DNA from: Bradyrhizobium sp. SZCCHNS1050
GTDB taxonomy: Bacteria; Pseudomonadota; Alphaproteobacteria; Rhizobiales; Xanthobacteraceae
Assembly: GCF_032484785.1 (NCBI RefSeq)
Contig: NZ_JAUETR010000001.1
Span: 4,095,501-4,159,500, forward strand
Length of the DNA stretch: 64,000 bases
Direction of reading: 5' to 3'
Shown: piece by piece, positions 9,276 through 18,269 of the stretch
How positions within the stretch are numbered: the stretch's first letter is position 1
Layout: each line of letters begins with the position of its first letter
Program-made: the position numbers and the translations under genes
The notes under the pieces: model-generated
Databases searched by the model: none
The model's input: the letters and a program-made list of their open reading frames with translations, nothing else
What the model was told of the DNA's origin: nothing

Positions 9276-10124
9276 TCAGTCAGCCTTGGTGCGGCGGAAT
9301 TCCTCGCCGAGGGAATGCCAGATATGGGAATAGAGCCGGCCGAACTCGGCGGTCTCACGCAGGCTCACGGGATCGCGCGGCCTGGGGAATGACACTTCGA
9401 AATCGTCCTTCAGGCGCCCGGGCCGGGCCGACAGCAGGATGATGCGGCTGGCGAGCGTCAGCGCCTCGCCGAGATCGTGGGTCACGAACAGCACGGTCTG
9501 CCGCTCGCGCTCCCAGATCTCGAGCAGGGTCTTGTGCATCTCCAGCTTGGTGTGGGTATCGAGCGCGCCGAACGGCTCGTCCATCAGCAGGATCTCCGGC
9601 GCGAGGATCAGCGTGCGCATCAGCGCCACGCGCTGCCGCATGCCGCCGGACAGCATGCGCGGAAAGCTGCGGCCGAAGCCGGTCAGCCCGGCCTTGCCGA
9701 TGGCCTCGGTGACGCGCTGCGCGCGCTCCGGCTTCGGCACGCCGGCGATCTCCAGGCCGTAGCCGATGTTCTGCTCGACCGTCCGCCACGGAAACAGCGT
9801 GTCGCGCTGGAACACGTAGCCGACCCTGGGATTCACCTTGCCGGTCTCGACCGTGTCGCCGTCGATCAGGATGCGCCCGCCCGAGCGCGGCAGCAGCCCG
9901 GCGACCATGTTGAGGATCGTGCTCTTGCCGCAACCGGACGGACCCAGGAGGGCAACGAATTCGCCCTCCCGCACATCGAAGGTAACGTTGTCGACGGCGA
10001 CAAATTCGCGGCCGCCGGTGCTGTAGGTCTTCATCAAAGCCTGCACCGCGATCCGGGTGCGTCCCGCGGCAGGGCTCTCCGCGCCGCGCACCGAGGCGAG
10101 GCCTGCGCCAGAGGGCGGCATCAT
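9276..10124 (-). CDS. ABC transporter ATPase, NitT/TauT (SsuB) type
   Basis: A 282-residue nucleotide-binding subunit. Walker A GPSGCGKST (about residue 60), Q-loop VFQRDTLFPW, signature LSGGMRQRV, Walker B ILLMDEPFGALD and the switch His in VTHDLGEA are all present, so it should hydrolyse ATP. It overlaps the solute-binding protein gene by 4 bp and lies 15 bp before the permease gene, as in one transport operon. The first 25 residues are a poorly conserved extension; a start further in is possible. Confidence 0.9.
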   Translation of the reverse strand: MMPPSGAGLASVRGAESPAAGRTRIAVQALMKTYSTGGREFVAVDNVTFDVREGEFVALLGPSGCGKSTILNMVAGLLPRSGGRILIDGDTVETGKVNPRVGYVFQRDTLFPWRTVEQNIGYGLEIAGVPKPERAQRVTEAIGKAGLTGFGRSFPRMLSGGMRQRVALMRTLILAPEILLMDEPFGALDTHTKLEMHKTLLEIWERERQTVLFVTHDLGEALTLASRIILLSARPGRLKDDFEVSFPRPRDPVSLRETAEFGRLYSHIWHSLGEEFRRTKAD

Positions 10125-11167
10125 TTGGTCTTCGCCTTCGCCGCCGCGAGGAAGCTGGGATCGACGATGTCCTCGTACTTGATCTCGGGAATGTCCGTCC
10201 CCTTGCGGTACCAGGGCTTGGCGCCGCGCGCATAGGACGCGGGGTCGATGCTGCCGTCATAGGCCCAGGTGGCGGTGTCGAAGCCGAGCTCGGCGCTGAC
10301 CGCTTCGGGATCGATGCCGGAGAAGTACTTCGGCGTCACCAGCGCCTGGACCTCGGTGAGCGGCGTGGCCTTGACCCAGGCCATGGCGCGGGTGATCGCA
10401 TTGACGAAGGCCTGCACCAGCGCCTTGTCCTGCTCGATCGTGTCCTTCAAGGCGTAGATGACGAGCACCGGGACCGTGCCGCCGAAATCCTTCTCGAACA
10501 GTCCGGGCTTGGAGGTGTCGTAGATCACCTTGCCGAAGCCCTTCTTCTCGACCTCGATGATCCAGCTCGGCGGCGCCATGATGGCGTCGAACTGCTTGGT
10601 CTGCAGCGATGGGAACATCGTGTTCGGTCCGCCGCCTGCGACCCAGTTCACCCTATCGCCCAGGCCGCGCGACTCGAACACATAGGTGCCGTAGACCCAG
10701 GTGCCCGATCCGATCGCCGTGGCGGCGACGATCGGCTTCGCACCGTCGGCGCGCCTGGAGGCGGCGAGCGCCTCGACCGAGGTGATGCCGCTGTCGTAGA
10801 GATCCCGGCGCACCACGATGTTGGCGTAGGAGCACACCATCTCGGTCGCCAGCAGGATCTTGCACGGCTTGCCGCGTGCCGTGAGCTGCAGTGGGTGGCT
10901 GGCGTCGCCATGCGCGAACAGCACCTGGTCGGCGGCGAGCGTCTGGCGGCCGAAGGTGCCGGAATTGCCGGTGAGGAGCTTGGGATCGAGGCCCTCGTCC
11001 TTGAAGTAGCCCTTCAGCTCCGCGATCATTGAGATGGCGTAGACCGGCGACACCGGTCCGAACGCGATCGACGCAGGCCGCGTCTCGGCCAGCAGCCGTC
11101 CTGGCAGCAGCGAAGCGCCCGCGAAGGCCGCGCCGGACGCAAGCGCGCGGCGCCGTGTGATCGTCAT
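10121..11167 (-). CDS. Tat-exported ABC solute-binding protein (NMT1/TauA type)
   Basis: A 348-residue periplasmic receptor. A twin-arginine signal (TRRRALASGAAFAGASLLPG) leads to an Ala-x-Ala-like cleavage site near residue 28, followed by an NMT1/THI5-like fold (SIAFGPVSPVYAISMIAELKG). GGAGG lies 5-6 bp before the ATG. It is 49 bp downstream of the CoA-transferase gene and coupled to the ATPase gene, so importer and catabolic enzymes are probably one transcript. The ligand is likely the acid that the CoA-transferase activates, but this is inference. Confidence 0.85.
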   Translation of the reverse strand: MTITRRRALASGAAFAGASLLPGRLLAETRPASIAFGPVSPVYAISMIAELKGYFKDEGLDPKLLTGNSGTFGRQTLAADQVLFAHGDASHPLQLTARGKPCKILLATEMVCSYANIVVRRDLYDSGITSVEALAASRRADGAKPIVAATAIGSGTWVYGTYVFESRGLGDRVNWVAGGGPNTMFPSLQTKQFDAIMAPPSWIIEVEKKGFGKVIYDTSKPGLFEKDFGGTVPVLVIYALKDTIEQDKALVQAFVNAITRAMAWVKATPLTEVQALVTPKYFSGIDPEAVSAELGFDTATWAYDGSIDPASYARGAKPWYRKGTDIPEIKYEDIVDPSFLAAAKAKTK

Positions 11168-11216
11168 GGAATCCTCCCGCAGTTCTTATGTTCTCGACGA
11201 TGTGCGACGTGACCGC

Positions 11217-12434
11217 TCACCCCGGCGGCTTCACAGGCGAAATCGTTCTGTCCGCTTCCAGCACGGCAATCTCGTCGGACGACAGCCCGATCTCGGCCAG
11301 GACATCGCGCGTGTGCTCGCCGACATCAGGCGGATCGTAGCGGTTCGGCAGCCGCTGGCCGTCGAGCGACACCGGCAGCACCGGCGTCTTGGCACGACGA
11401 CCGTCCGGCATGCGGATCTCGGTGAGGCCGCCGGATGCGTTGAGATGCGGATCGTCGAACAGGTCGCCGGGCTTGTTCACCGGCGCGTAGGGCAGCTCGA
11501 GCCGCTCCAGCACCGCGGCGAGATCGTCCTTGTTCCATGTCCTGAAGATCGCGGCAATCTCCGGGATCAGCCAGCCGCGATGATCGACCCGGCCCTGTGC
11601 GGTGGCGAAGCGCGGATCGTCCAGCCATTCCGTGCGCTCGAAGGCGCGACAGAACGCCACCCATTGCTCCTCGCCGACGATGGTCACGAACAGCTTCGAG
11701 CCGTCCTTTGTGTCGAACAGGTCGTAGACCGGCCACGGGCTGTCCTTGATCGAATAGGGGATCGAGGGCTGGCCGGTGACGACCTCGTACATCATGGCCT
11801 GCGCCATCAGGAACACGTTGTTCTCATACAGCGCGCTCTGCACGTAGCGGCCACGCCCGGTGCGCTGACGCTCGGCCAGCGCGGCCTGGATCGCGATCAC
11901 CCCGAACATGCCGCCCATGATGTCGTTGACCGATGCACCGGCGCGCATCGGACGATCCGGCAGGCCGGTCATGTAGGCAAGGCCCCCCATCATCTGCACG
12001 ACCTCGTCGAGCGCGAGGCGGTTCTCGTAAGGCCCGGGCAGATAGCCTTTCAGCGAGCAGTAGATCAGCTGCGGGGCAAACGCCGCCACGGACTCGTAGT
12101 CGAGTCCGATTCGCTTCATCAGCCCGGGGCGGAAATTCTCGATCAGCACGTCGCTGCGCGCGATCAGCCTGCGCGCAACATTCTGGCCCTGCGCCGTCGA
12201 CGTATCGAGCGCGATGCTGCGCTTGTTGCGGCAGTAGGTGGCGAAGAAGCCGGCCGCCGGTCCCTTGAAGGAGCGGGTGCGATCGCCCTTGATCGGCTCG
12301 ACCTTGATCACGTCGGCGCCGAGATCGGCGAGGATGAGTCCGCAGCTCGGACCCATCACCATCTGGCTGAACTCGACGACGCGCACGCCCTCGAGCGGCC
12401 GAAGCGGAGCGTCGTGCTCTCGGGCCGCGCCCAT
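11217..12434 (-). CDS. CaiB/BaiF family III CoA-transferase
   Basis: A 405-residue enzyme that moves CoA from an acyl-CoA donor to a free carboxylic acid through an aspartyl anhydride. The N-terminal signature LEGVRVVEFSQMVMGPSCG and DLGADVIKVEP are typical. The catalytic Asp is probably in ALDEVVQMMGGLAYMTG. The start at 12434 is chosen because it overlaps the stop of the lyase gene by one base (TGATG); the open frame extends upstream only out of frame with any known motif. Pairing with an HMG-CoA-lyase-type enzyme suggests the acid is activated and then cleaved by retro-aldol. Confidence 0.88.
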   Translation of the reverse strand: MGAAREHDAPLRPLEGVRVVEFSQMVMGPSCGLILADLGADVIKVEPIKGDRTRSFKGPAAGFFATYCRNKRSIALDTSTAQGQNVARRLIARSDVLIENFRPGLMKRIGLDYESVAAFAPQLIYCSLKGYLPGPYENRLALDEVVQMMGGLAYMTGLPDRPMRAGASVNDIMGGMFGVIAIQAALAERQRTGRGRYVQSALYENNVFLMAQAMMYEVVTGQPSIPYSIKDSPWPVYDLFDTKDGSKLFVTIVGEEQWVAFCRAFERTEWLDDPRFATAQGRVDHRGWLIPEIAAIFRTWNKDDLAAVLERLELPYAPVNKPGDLFDDPHLNASGGLTEIRMPDGRRAKTPVLPVSLDGQRLPNRYDPPDVGEHTRDVLAEIGLSSDEIAVLEADRTISPVKPPG

Positions 12435-13369
12435 CACGCTGCCCTCCGCAGCACCTTGGGGATGCCGGCCTCGTGCAGATGGCCGGTGAGGTGCTTCGGC
12501 GCGATGTGACGGGCCAGGATCTCGCGCGTGAGCATCAGCCGGTCCAGATCGATCCCGGTCGATAGACCCATGCGTTCGAGCATGAACACGAGATCCTCGG
12601 TGACGATGTTGCCGCGGGCGCCCGGCGCGAACGGACATCCGCCGAGCCCGGAGACCGCGGCATCGAAGCGGCGGATGCCGGCCTCGAGGCCGGCGACCGC
12701 GTTCGCGAGGCCGGCGCCGAGCGTGTCGTGCAGGTGCAGGCGCAGCGTGACGTCCGGCCCGATCTCGCGCCGGACGGCCGCAACGACCTGCTTGACGAGC
12801 ATGGGCGTCGCGTAGCCGACGGTATCGGCGAGCCCGATCTCGTCGGCCCCCGCCTCGGCGAAACGGCGCGCCAGATCGCAGACCGCCGCCTCGCTTACAT
12901 CGCCTTCGAGCGAGCAGCCGAACGAGGTGGAGATCGCGCCCATCAATTGCGGCCGCTCGGCGGCCGGCCGGGCATCGATCGCGGCGCGCACGGCATGGAA
13001 GGCTTCGACCTGCTCGGCCACGGTGCGGCGGACATTGGCGCGGTTATGGGTCTCGCTGGCCGAGATCACGAAATAGATGGTGTCCACGCCTGCGGCGATG
13101 GCGCGCTCCGCGCCCTTGAAATTGGGGACCAACGCGCCGATCCTCGTCGCCTGATGAGACAGCGCATGGGCCATCACCGCATCGACATCAGCGAATTGGG
13201 GCACGACCTTCGGCGGCACGAAGGAGCCGGCATCGATCTCGCGCACCCCTGCGGCCGCGATGGCGTCGATCAGCGCGCACTTCGCTTCGGTCGGCACGAA
13301 CATGTCGAGGTTCTGCAGACCGTCGCGCGGCGCGACCTCGCAGATATGGACGTCCGGCTCACGGATCAT
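12434..13369 (-). CDS. HMG-CoA lyase-family enzyme
   Basis: A 311-residue TIM-barrel lyase that would cleave a 3-hydroxyacyl-CoA such as 3-hydroxy-3-methylglutaryl-CoA or citramalyl-CoA. Visible active-site elements: EVAPRDGLQN near the start (Arg and Asp), the metal-binding HLHDTLG, and the loop GGCPFAPGARGNIVTEDLV with its catalytic Cys. It is the first gene of the operon. The start at 13369 has GGGGAAG upstream; an ATG at 13408 would add 13 residues. The true substrate cannot be fixed from sequence. Confidence 0.87.
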   Translation of the reverse strand: MIREPDVHICEVAPRDGLQNLDMFVPTEAKCALIDAIAAAGVREIDAGSFVPPKVVPQFADVDAVMAHALSHQATRIGALVPNFKGAERAIAAGVDTIYFVISASETHNRANVRRTVAEQVEAFHAVRAAIDARPAAERPQLMGAISTSFGCSLEGDVSEAAVCDLARRFAEAGADEIGLADTVGYATPMLVKQVVAAVRREIGPDVTLRLHLHDTLGAGLANAVAGLEAGIRRFDAAVSGLGGCPFAPGARGNIVTEDLVFMLERMGLSTGIDLDRLMLTREILARHIAPKHLTGHLHEAGIPKVLRRAA

Positions 13370-13398
13370 TGGCGTTGCTTCCCCGTCGCTCGCTTCTC

Positions 13399-13428
13399 GA
13401 TTGTACATTTTTCATATAAAGAACAATC
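13399..13428. promoter_or_regulatory. Candidate operator between the lyase operon and GntR gene
   Basis: GATTGT and ACAATC form an inverted repeat with an 18-bp AT-rich spacer, lying 42 bp before the GntR start and overlapping the longer alternative start of the lyase. A single regulator site for the divergent pair would be expected here. The half-sites do not match a standard FCD consensus, so the call is weak. Confidence 0.3.
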
Positions 13429-13470
13429 CGGCAGACGATCTGTCAAGCTGAAAGAGGTTTCCTCGGCATC

Positions 13471-14379
13471 ATGACCGATTGGGACACATCGCCCTCCGCT
13501 GCACGGACGGGCACGACCGACCGCGCCGAGCAGCTCGCCGGCCTGATCCTGGCGTTCGCACGCCGCGAAGGCATGAAGGCCGGGGACCGCCTGATCGAGC
13601 AAAGGCTGGCCGATGCGCTCGACGTGTCGCGTGCGCCGATTCGGCTCGGGCTGAAGGCCCTGGAGGCGGCGGGGCTGGCGCGGGGCGAGCCCCATCGCGG
13701 CTTCGTGCTGACCCAAAACCCGACGAGCGGTGCGGCACGCCCGACGCTCGCCGCGGTGAGCCGCGCCGAGCAGGCCTATGCGGACATCGCGGCCGACGTT
13801 CTCGACCGGCGCATCGAGGCCGACGTCACCGAGGCCGAGCTGATGCGCCGCTACGAGCTGAGCCGCACCGAGCTGCAGCGCCTGCTCGATCGCATCGCGG
13901 CCGAGGGCTGGATCGCCCGCCTGCCCGGCTACGGCTGGCGCTTCGCCGAGACGCTGTCGAGCCCAGAAGCCCAGGACCAGGCTGCGGCCTTCCGGGCCGT
14001 GATCGAGCCGGCAGCGATTCTGCAGCCCGGCTTCGGGCTTCAGCAGGACGTCATCGCGAAGCTTCGCCAGCATCAGCAGCGCGTACTCGGTGGCGAGCTC
14101 GACAAGATGACGATCGGCGAGGTCTATCAGTCGGGCTGCGAGTTTCACGAGGAGATCGCGCGCGGCGCCCGCAATCCGTTCTTCGTCGAGTCGCTGCGAC
14201 GCGTGAACTCGATCCGCCGCCTGTTCGCCTATCGCAGCTTCGCCGATCGAGATGGCATGCGCCGGCACGTCGAGGAGCATTTGCGCCTGCTTAATCTGCT
14301 CGAAGCAGGACGTAATCAAGATGCCGCCGAGCTGATGCGCAGTCACCTTCAGCGTCCGCTATCATCGCGCTTGCCTTGA
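13471..14379 (+). CDS. GntR family transcriptional regulator (FCD-like)
   Basis: A 302-residue regulator. The winged helix is at about residues 20-80 (LIEQRLADALDVSRAPIRLGLKALEAAGL), followed by a second HTH-like segment (LMRRYELSRTELQRLLDRIAAEGW) and an all-helical effector domain ending EHLRLLNLLEAGRNQDAAELM with the ligand His residues of FCD proteins. It is divergent from the CoA-transferase/lyase/ABC operon, with about 100 bp between, so it most likely represses that operon until the substrate or its CoA ester is present. Confidence 0.87.
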   Translation: MTDWDTSPSAARTGTTDRAEQLAGLILAFARREGMKAGDRLIEQRLADALDVSRAPIRLGLKALEAAGLARGEPHRGFVLTQNPTSGAARPTLAAVSRAEQAYADIAADVLDRRIEADVTEAELMRRYELSRTELQRLLDRIAAEGWIARLPGYGWRFAETLSSPEAQDQAAAFRAVIEPAAILQPGFGLQQDVIAKLRQHQQRVLGGELDKMTIGEVYQSGCEFHEEIARGARNPFFVESLRRVNSIRRLFAYRSFADRDGMRRHVEEHLRLLNLLEAGRNQDAAELMRSHLQRPLSSRLP

Positions 14380-14949
14380 GCTTTTTGGTTCCGCGGCATG
14401 TAGTCGGAGCGGAACAGCAAGTAGCAACTTCTGAGCCGTGCGATTGCGATCCCTGGAATGAGTAACAGCCGGCCCGAGCCGGCGCGTGCGCTTGTATCCG
14501 TTATACGGGCGACGTCGACTGAATCGGACTCGTGCGTTCAGCTTGCCTACAAAGACGTGCCGTCTCTTCCAAAGGCATTTCAACTGAGGCACCTGCCTTG
14601 GGTGGGAGCGGGTACCAAGCTTCCAAGCGCAGGTCGAGTATTCGTCTCAACCAGACCCGAAGCAAGCTGCCAGGATCGGATCGCGTCTGCTCCGAAGCAG
14701 TCACAAGCAAATCGTATTTTGCTCGAAAGTCGCTGGTGGGGCCATCTGCCGTGAGAACATCCGCGAACGGTCGTATACGCACAGCGAGTTTCGTCGCACG
14801 AGCGCCAATGGCGTTCAAACGGCGGTAAATCGGACGGGTGTCCTTGGCCCGATCCCGCGAGAGGTACGGACAAGCCGATCCTCATTGGCAAAGTCGTCGC
14901 GGCCATAATGCAGGTCCATGCTATGGCGGTGCCGCGACAGGGCTGCATG
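14380..14949. other. No intact gene; decayed DNA
   Basis: No frame carries recognisable motifs with a start and ribosome site. It borders the TraA remnant and may be further decayed plasmid or ICE sequence. Confidence 0.4.
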
Positions 14950-15483
14950 GCTGCTGTGGGCATCCATCCCCGGCGTCGCCAAAAGTTTCCCGCGCCGCGC
15001 TCGACCGTCATGGACACCTCGTCGCCCAGATCGCCGGCGGCCCGCAGCCGCCCGCGCGCAGTATCGTTGAGTGCGCGGACCTCGTCGTGATCAGATCGCC
15101 GCGCGCCTGCTCGCGGGTTTGGGCTTCATGCACAAAGCCGTTGGAGCGATAGGCCTCAAGCGCAACAGCGGTTTTGCCATTGGCGAGATGGCGTGTGGCG
15201 TTGCGCTGCCAATCTTCTCGCTGGCGGCGTACCTCGCCGATTTCCGCGCCGCCGTGTCGTTCGTAAATCGAGCGGAACGCCGCGGCCGCCTCAATGGATT
15301 GCAGCTGCTGGGGATCGCCAACCAGCACGACTTTCGCGCCAGTCTCTGCCGCATGGATAGGACGCGCTCCAACTGGCGCGTGCCGACCATACCAGCCTCA
15401 TCGATCACCAGCGCATCGCGGGTCGTGAGCAGGTCGCGGCCCTGTTGCCAGCCATGCGGTGCGCTGCTTTGGATGGCCGACAA
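14950..15483 (-). pseudogene. TraA-type relaxase/helicase remnant
   Basis: Pieces of the helicase part of a Ti-type conjugative relaxase occur in at least three frames. The first (about 15483-15340) reads ALVIDEAGMVGTRQLERVLS, the Walker B segment. The next (15328-15080) reads LVGDPQQLQSIEAAAAFRSI then AEIGEVRRQREDWQRNATRH. A third continues near 15050-15000 (DLGDEVSMTVERG). The Walker A segment and the relaxase domain are missing. This marks former plasmid or integrative-element DNA; no product is expected. Confidence 0.75.
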
Positions 15484-15653
15484 GCGCCCAAGCGGTCAGG
15501 GCGAGCGAGCTATGGGCCGCAAAGGGGAAGCAAGCGTTCGAGGCGGACCCGACGACATACGAGGGGACAGATTGAAGTGTGCCAGAAGTTCGTTGTGATG
15601 CACGCCGAATAACACTTTTGAGGTTTTTCTTTTGAGCTTCTGTAGCGCGCAAC

Positions 15654-15671
15654 GATAGTGGTAATACTATC
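15654..15671. promoter_or_regulatory. Palindrome just before the TetR gene
   Basis: GATAGT-ggtaat-ACTATC, a perfect inverted repeat ending 4 bp before the ATG at 15676. A repressor bound here would block its own gene. It differs from the operators at 16414-16448. Confidence 0.4.
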
Positions 15672-15675
15672 AATT

Positions 15676-16335
15676 ATGGCTACCGGCACGGCGTTTCCTG
15701 ATCTCCGCACCAAGTTGATTCATACCACGATCAAGCTGCTGGCCGAGCAAGGTCCGGCGGCCGTTCAAGCTCGGTCCGTGGCCAACGAGGCTGGCGTCTC
15801 TACGATGGCTGTTTACAGCCATTTCGGAGGCATGCCGGAGCTATTGCGCGCAGTTGCCGATCAAGGGTTCCGATATCTGGCCTCTGCCTTTGAGGGGACG
15901 CCGAAGACCGATGATCCCGTTACCGACGTCTTCCGTTTGGCGTTGTGTTACCGCGACGTGGCCCGGCAGAACCCGCACCTCTACGATCTCATGTTCGGGC
16001 TATCAACTCGAGGAGCCTATCGGGCGATCGAGTATGATCCTACTCCGCCGTCTCGCTCGGAATCCCCTGCATTTCAAGAAGCCTTTGGCCATGTGGTTCG
16101 AGCCGCAACTCGTCTTATCAAGGCTGGCCGGATCCGCGACGATGATCCGAATGTCATCGCGGTACAGCTGTGGGGCTTCGTGCACGGGTTCATTACCCTC
16201 GAATTGGCTGGCCTCTTGGCTCGCTTTGATGACAGCGTCGAACAGATCCTTTTCCCGATGGCAATAAATATGTTGGTTGGCCTCGGCGACACGCCGGAAC
16301 GCGCCGTCACCTCCATGATGCCATGCCTCAGGTGA
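15676..16335 (+). CDS. TetR/AcrR family regulator
   Basis: About 219 residues. The N-terminal HTH is clear: LIHTTIKLLAEQGPAAVQARSV then VSTMAVYSHFGGMPELL (recognition helix). The C-terminal ligand domain has the WGFVHGFITLELAG element of the WHG/TetR_C_33 type. I prefer ATG 15676 over 15658 because the reading before it overlaps the palindrome. A pair of palindromic boxes lies between this gene and the DUF2306 gene, so it probably represses that unit. The inducer is unknown. Confidence 0.85.
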   Translation: MATGTAFPDLRTKLIHTTIKLLAEQGPAAVQARSVANEAGVSTMAVYSHFGGMPELLRAVADQGFRYLASAFEGTPKTDDPVTDVFRLALCYRDVARQNPHLYDLMFGLSTRGAYRAIEYDPTPPSRSESPAFQEAFGHVVRAATRLIKAGRIRDDDPNVIAVQLWGFVHGFITLELAGLLARFDDSVEQILFPMAINMLVGLGDTPERAVTSMMPCLR

Positions 16336-16413
16336 GGGCATCCGCTCTCTGTTGATCCTTACGCCCGTTCCCTGAAACGAATAGGGACATTCAGCACTCC
16401 TTGCGTCGGCACT

Positions 16414-16448
16414 ATAACGATGTTATTATCGGTTAATAACATCGTTAT
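16414..16448. promoter_or_regulatory. Double palindromic operator before the DUF2306 gene
   Basis: Two 13-bp palindromes, ATAAC-gat-GTTAT (16414-16426) and ATAAC-atc-GTTAT (16436-16448), are themselves arranged as a perfect 14-bp inverted repeat. Their centres are 22 bp apart, two helical turns. This layout suits two TetR dimers bound side by side. It lies 62 bp upstream of the next start codon. Confidence 0.7.
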
Positions 16449-16510
16449 GACTGCTCAAGCAGTGAGACGCCAGCATCTGAACTGGCGCTCGTAACAGAGG
16501 GAGGATTTGT

Positions 16511-18118
16511 ATGGCTGTATCAGTTCTGCCTGATTCGCCTCAGGGCCGGTCGACGCCGCTTGTTCGGCTACCAGCAATTCCGTTGCGCGTCTGGCTGCTC
16601 CGCGCCATCGCGCTGGCGCTCCTCCTGGCTGCGTCCCTTGATGGGTTCGCGGCGATTATGGCGGGGATCGCGTATTACAAGGGAGCCGGGAATCCTGAGA
16701 TTGCTGCAAAGCGCATCGCGCTGCTGAACGCCGCCGAAGCCGGACAAGCCGTGGATACTCCCTCAAAAGTCGAGGAGTACGCTGGCAGCACGGTCGCGCT
16801 GGTGGGATCGGTCAGTTCGTCCACTTATGCTTATGGCAAGGAGAGCATCGCCGAGCATCTCCTTGTCTACAATGTCATGAGCAAGGAAAAGGCCGCAATG
16901 CTCATGGTCCATTCCTTGCTGGGCGGCGTGTGCATGCTTTTCGGCGGCCTGCAATTCTGGCCCGCTTTTCGCCGCCGCTTTCCCAAGTGGCACCGCATAT
17001 CCGGTGGCATCTATATCGTCGTACTGCAGGGCACGATGATCACCGCCATGATCCATCTTGTGCGCACGTCGGTTGCCGACACGCTGGATCATCTGTTTTT
17101 CCACGTGGGACTGTGGGGCCTGGCCCTGGGCATATCGTTCAGCCTCTGGATGGCCGTACATGCGTTGTGGCGCAAGCAGATTGCCAACCACCAAGCCTGG
17201 ATGTGCATAAGCTACGGGCTCTTGCTGAGCACACCCATCCAGCGTTACGGCTGGCTGCTTTTTGGAGCGCTGGATCCGGACATCCGCTTTACCGAAGCAA
17301 ATTATGCCGTCACAGGGGTGCTGATCCCCCTTTCTTTGACGGTCGGCTACCTTCTGTTTACGATCAACCGCTGGGTGCAGCCGGTTCGCCGGGCCGAGTC
17401 CGCAAGCATGACTGCGGCTTCCGAAAAGCGCGCGCGTCTTGCACGCAACCTCGCGCTCGTGAGTTTCCCCGCCCTCGTCGCCGCCGCCGCCATTGTTGTT
17501 CAATACTACATGGTGACCCCCGCGCTGGAGCAGGCTTTCAGCGCCCGAGAATTGGTCCCGGCGGGTGTCATCCACCTTCATGACACCGTGATTGCAAGCG
17601 ATGTCGTAAGCCGCGCCACGTTTGCTCTGGCGACGTTAGTTGGTTTGTTGAGCGGAGCGCATCTGCTGTGGATCGCCTTCGTCCGACGGCAACCGAAAGG
17701 TGTTCTGGTTGCGTCGTCCTGGGCGTTGGCGTTCTCCGGCGCCGTCGCGGGAATTGTGTTGATGTACTGGGGCCTGCGGATGGGTATGCCGAGCTTCGCT
17801 ACCCTTGCAGGCGGTTCGATGCACATGATTGGAGGAGCCGCCACTCTGTTGTTCGCGGTTCTGCTTGCCTTCGCCTTGCGCCGCGGAGAGGTGGCCTGGG
17901 TCAAGGAATGGGGCGTATTCGTCCTCGCCTGCATCGCGGCTACGCCCACCTTCTACTTTCTAATGCCCGTTATGGGCGCGTCCGGATTTGACGCACAGTG
18001 GGTGAGGGAGGGCCACATCTTCCGCCTGGCCCTCGCTGGCCAATGGTTGGTGGCGATAATGGGCGCCTTCATCTACGCGGCCTATGGACAAGCAACCCAA
18101 AGCAGACTGGCTCGCTGA
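16511..18118 (+). CDS. DUF2306-like multi-pass membrane protein
   Basis: A 535-residue inner-membrane protein with about 11-12 predicted helices in two halves separated by a charged segment near residues 290-310. Conserved-looking His residues sit in or next to helices (AAMLMVHSLLGG, FPKWHRISGGIYI, KQIANHQAWM), the pattern of DUF2306/DUF2306-like proteins, which suggests heme or metal coordination. GGAGG precedes the ATG by 6 bp. It lies downstream of the TetR operator pair and 151 bp before the tautomerase gene, probably co-transcribed. Function is not established. Confidence 0.72.
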   Translation: MAVSVLPDSPQGRSTPLVRLPAIPLRVWLLRAIALALLLAASLDGFAAIMAGIAYYKGAGNPEIAAKRIALLNAAEAGQAVDTPSKVEEYAGSTVALVGSVSSSTYAYGKESIAEHLLVYNVMSKEKAAMLMVHSLLGGVCMLFGGLQFWPAFRRRFPKWHRISGGIYIVVLQGTMITAMIHLVRTSVADTLDHLFFHVGLWGLALGISFSLWMAVHALWRKQIANHQAWMCISYGLLLSTPIQRYGWLLFGALDPDIRFTEANYAVTGVLIPLSLTVGYLLFTINRWVQPVRRAESASMTAASEKRARLARNLALVSFPALVAAAAIVVQYYMVTPALEQAFSARELVPAGVIHLHDTVIASDVVSRATFALATLVGLLSGAHLLWIAFVRRQPKGVLVASSWALAFSGAVAGIVLMYWGLRMGMPSFATLAGGSMHMIGGAATLLFAVLLAFALRRGEVAWVKEWGVFVLACIAATPTFYFLMPVMGASGFDAQWVREGHIFRLALAGQWLVAIMGAFIYAAYGQATQSRLAR

Positions 18119-18269
18119 AACCGGAGCCGCGGTGGCCATCAAGGGCGGGGACGAGTCCTCCTCGCCCACGCGCCGCGACGTGCAGAGCCCGACCCCACCA
18201 GTCCAACTGGTGCGATAACCAGAGGTTTCTCCTGATGGGAGAGGCCACCTACAAAAAGGAGTGATGTCA

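Noticed and set aside
8271..9392. 373-codon plus-strand open frame
   Set aside because: Shadow of the ABC permease on a high-GC template; highly charged, no family motifs.
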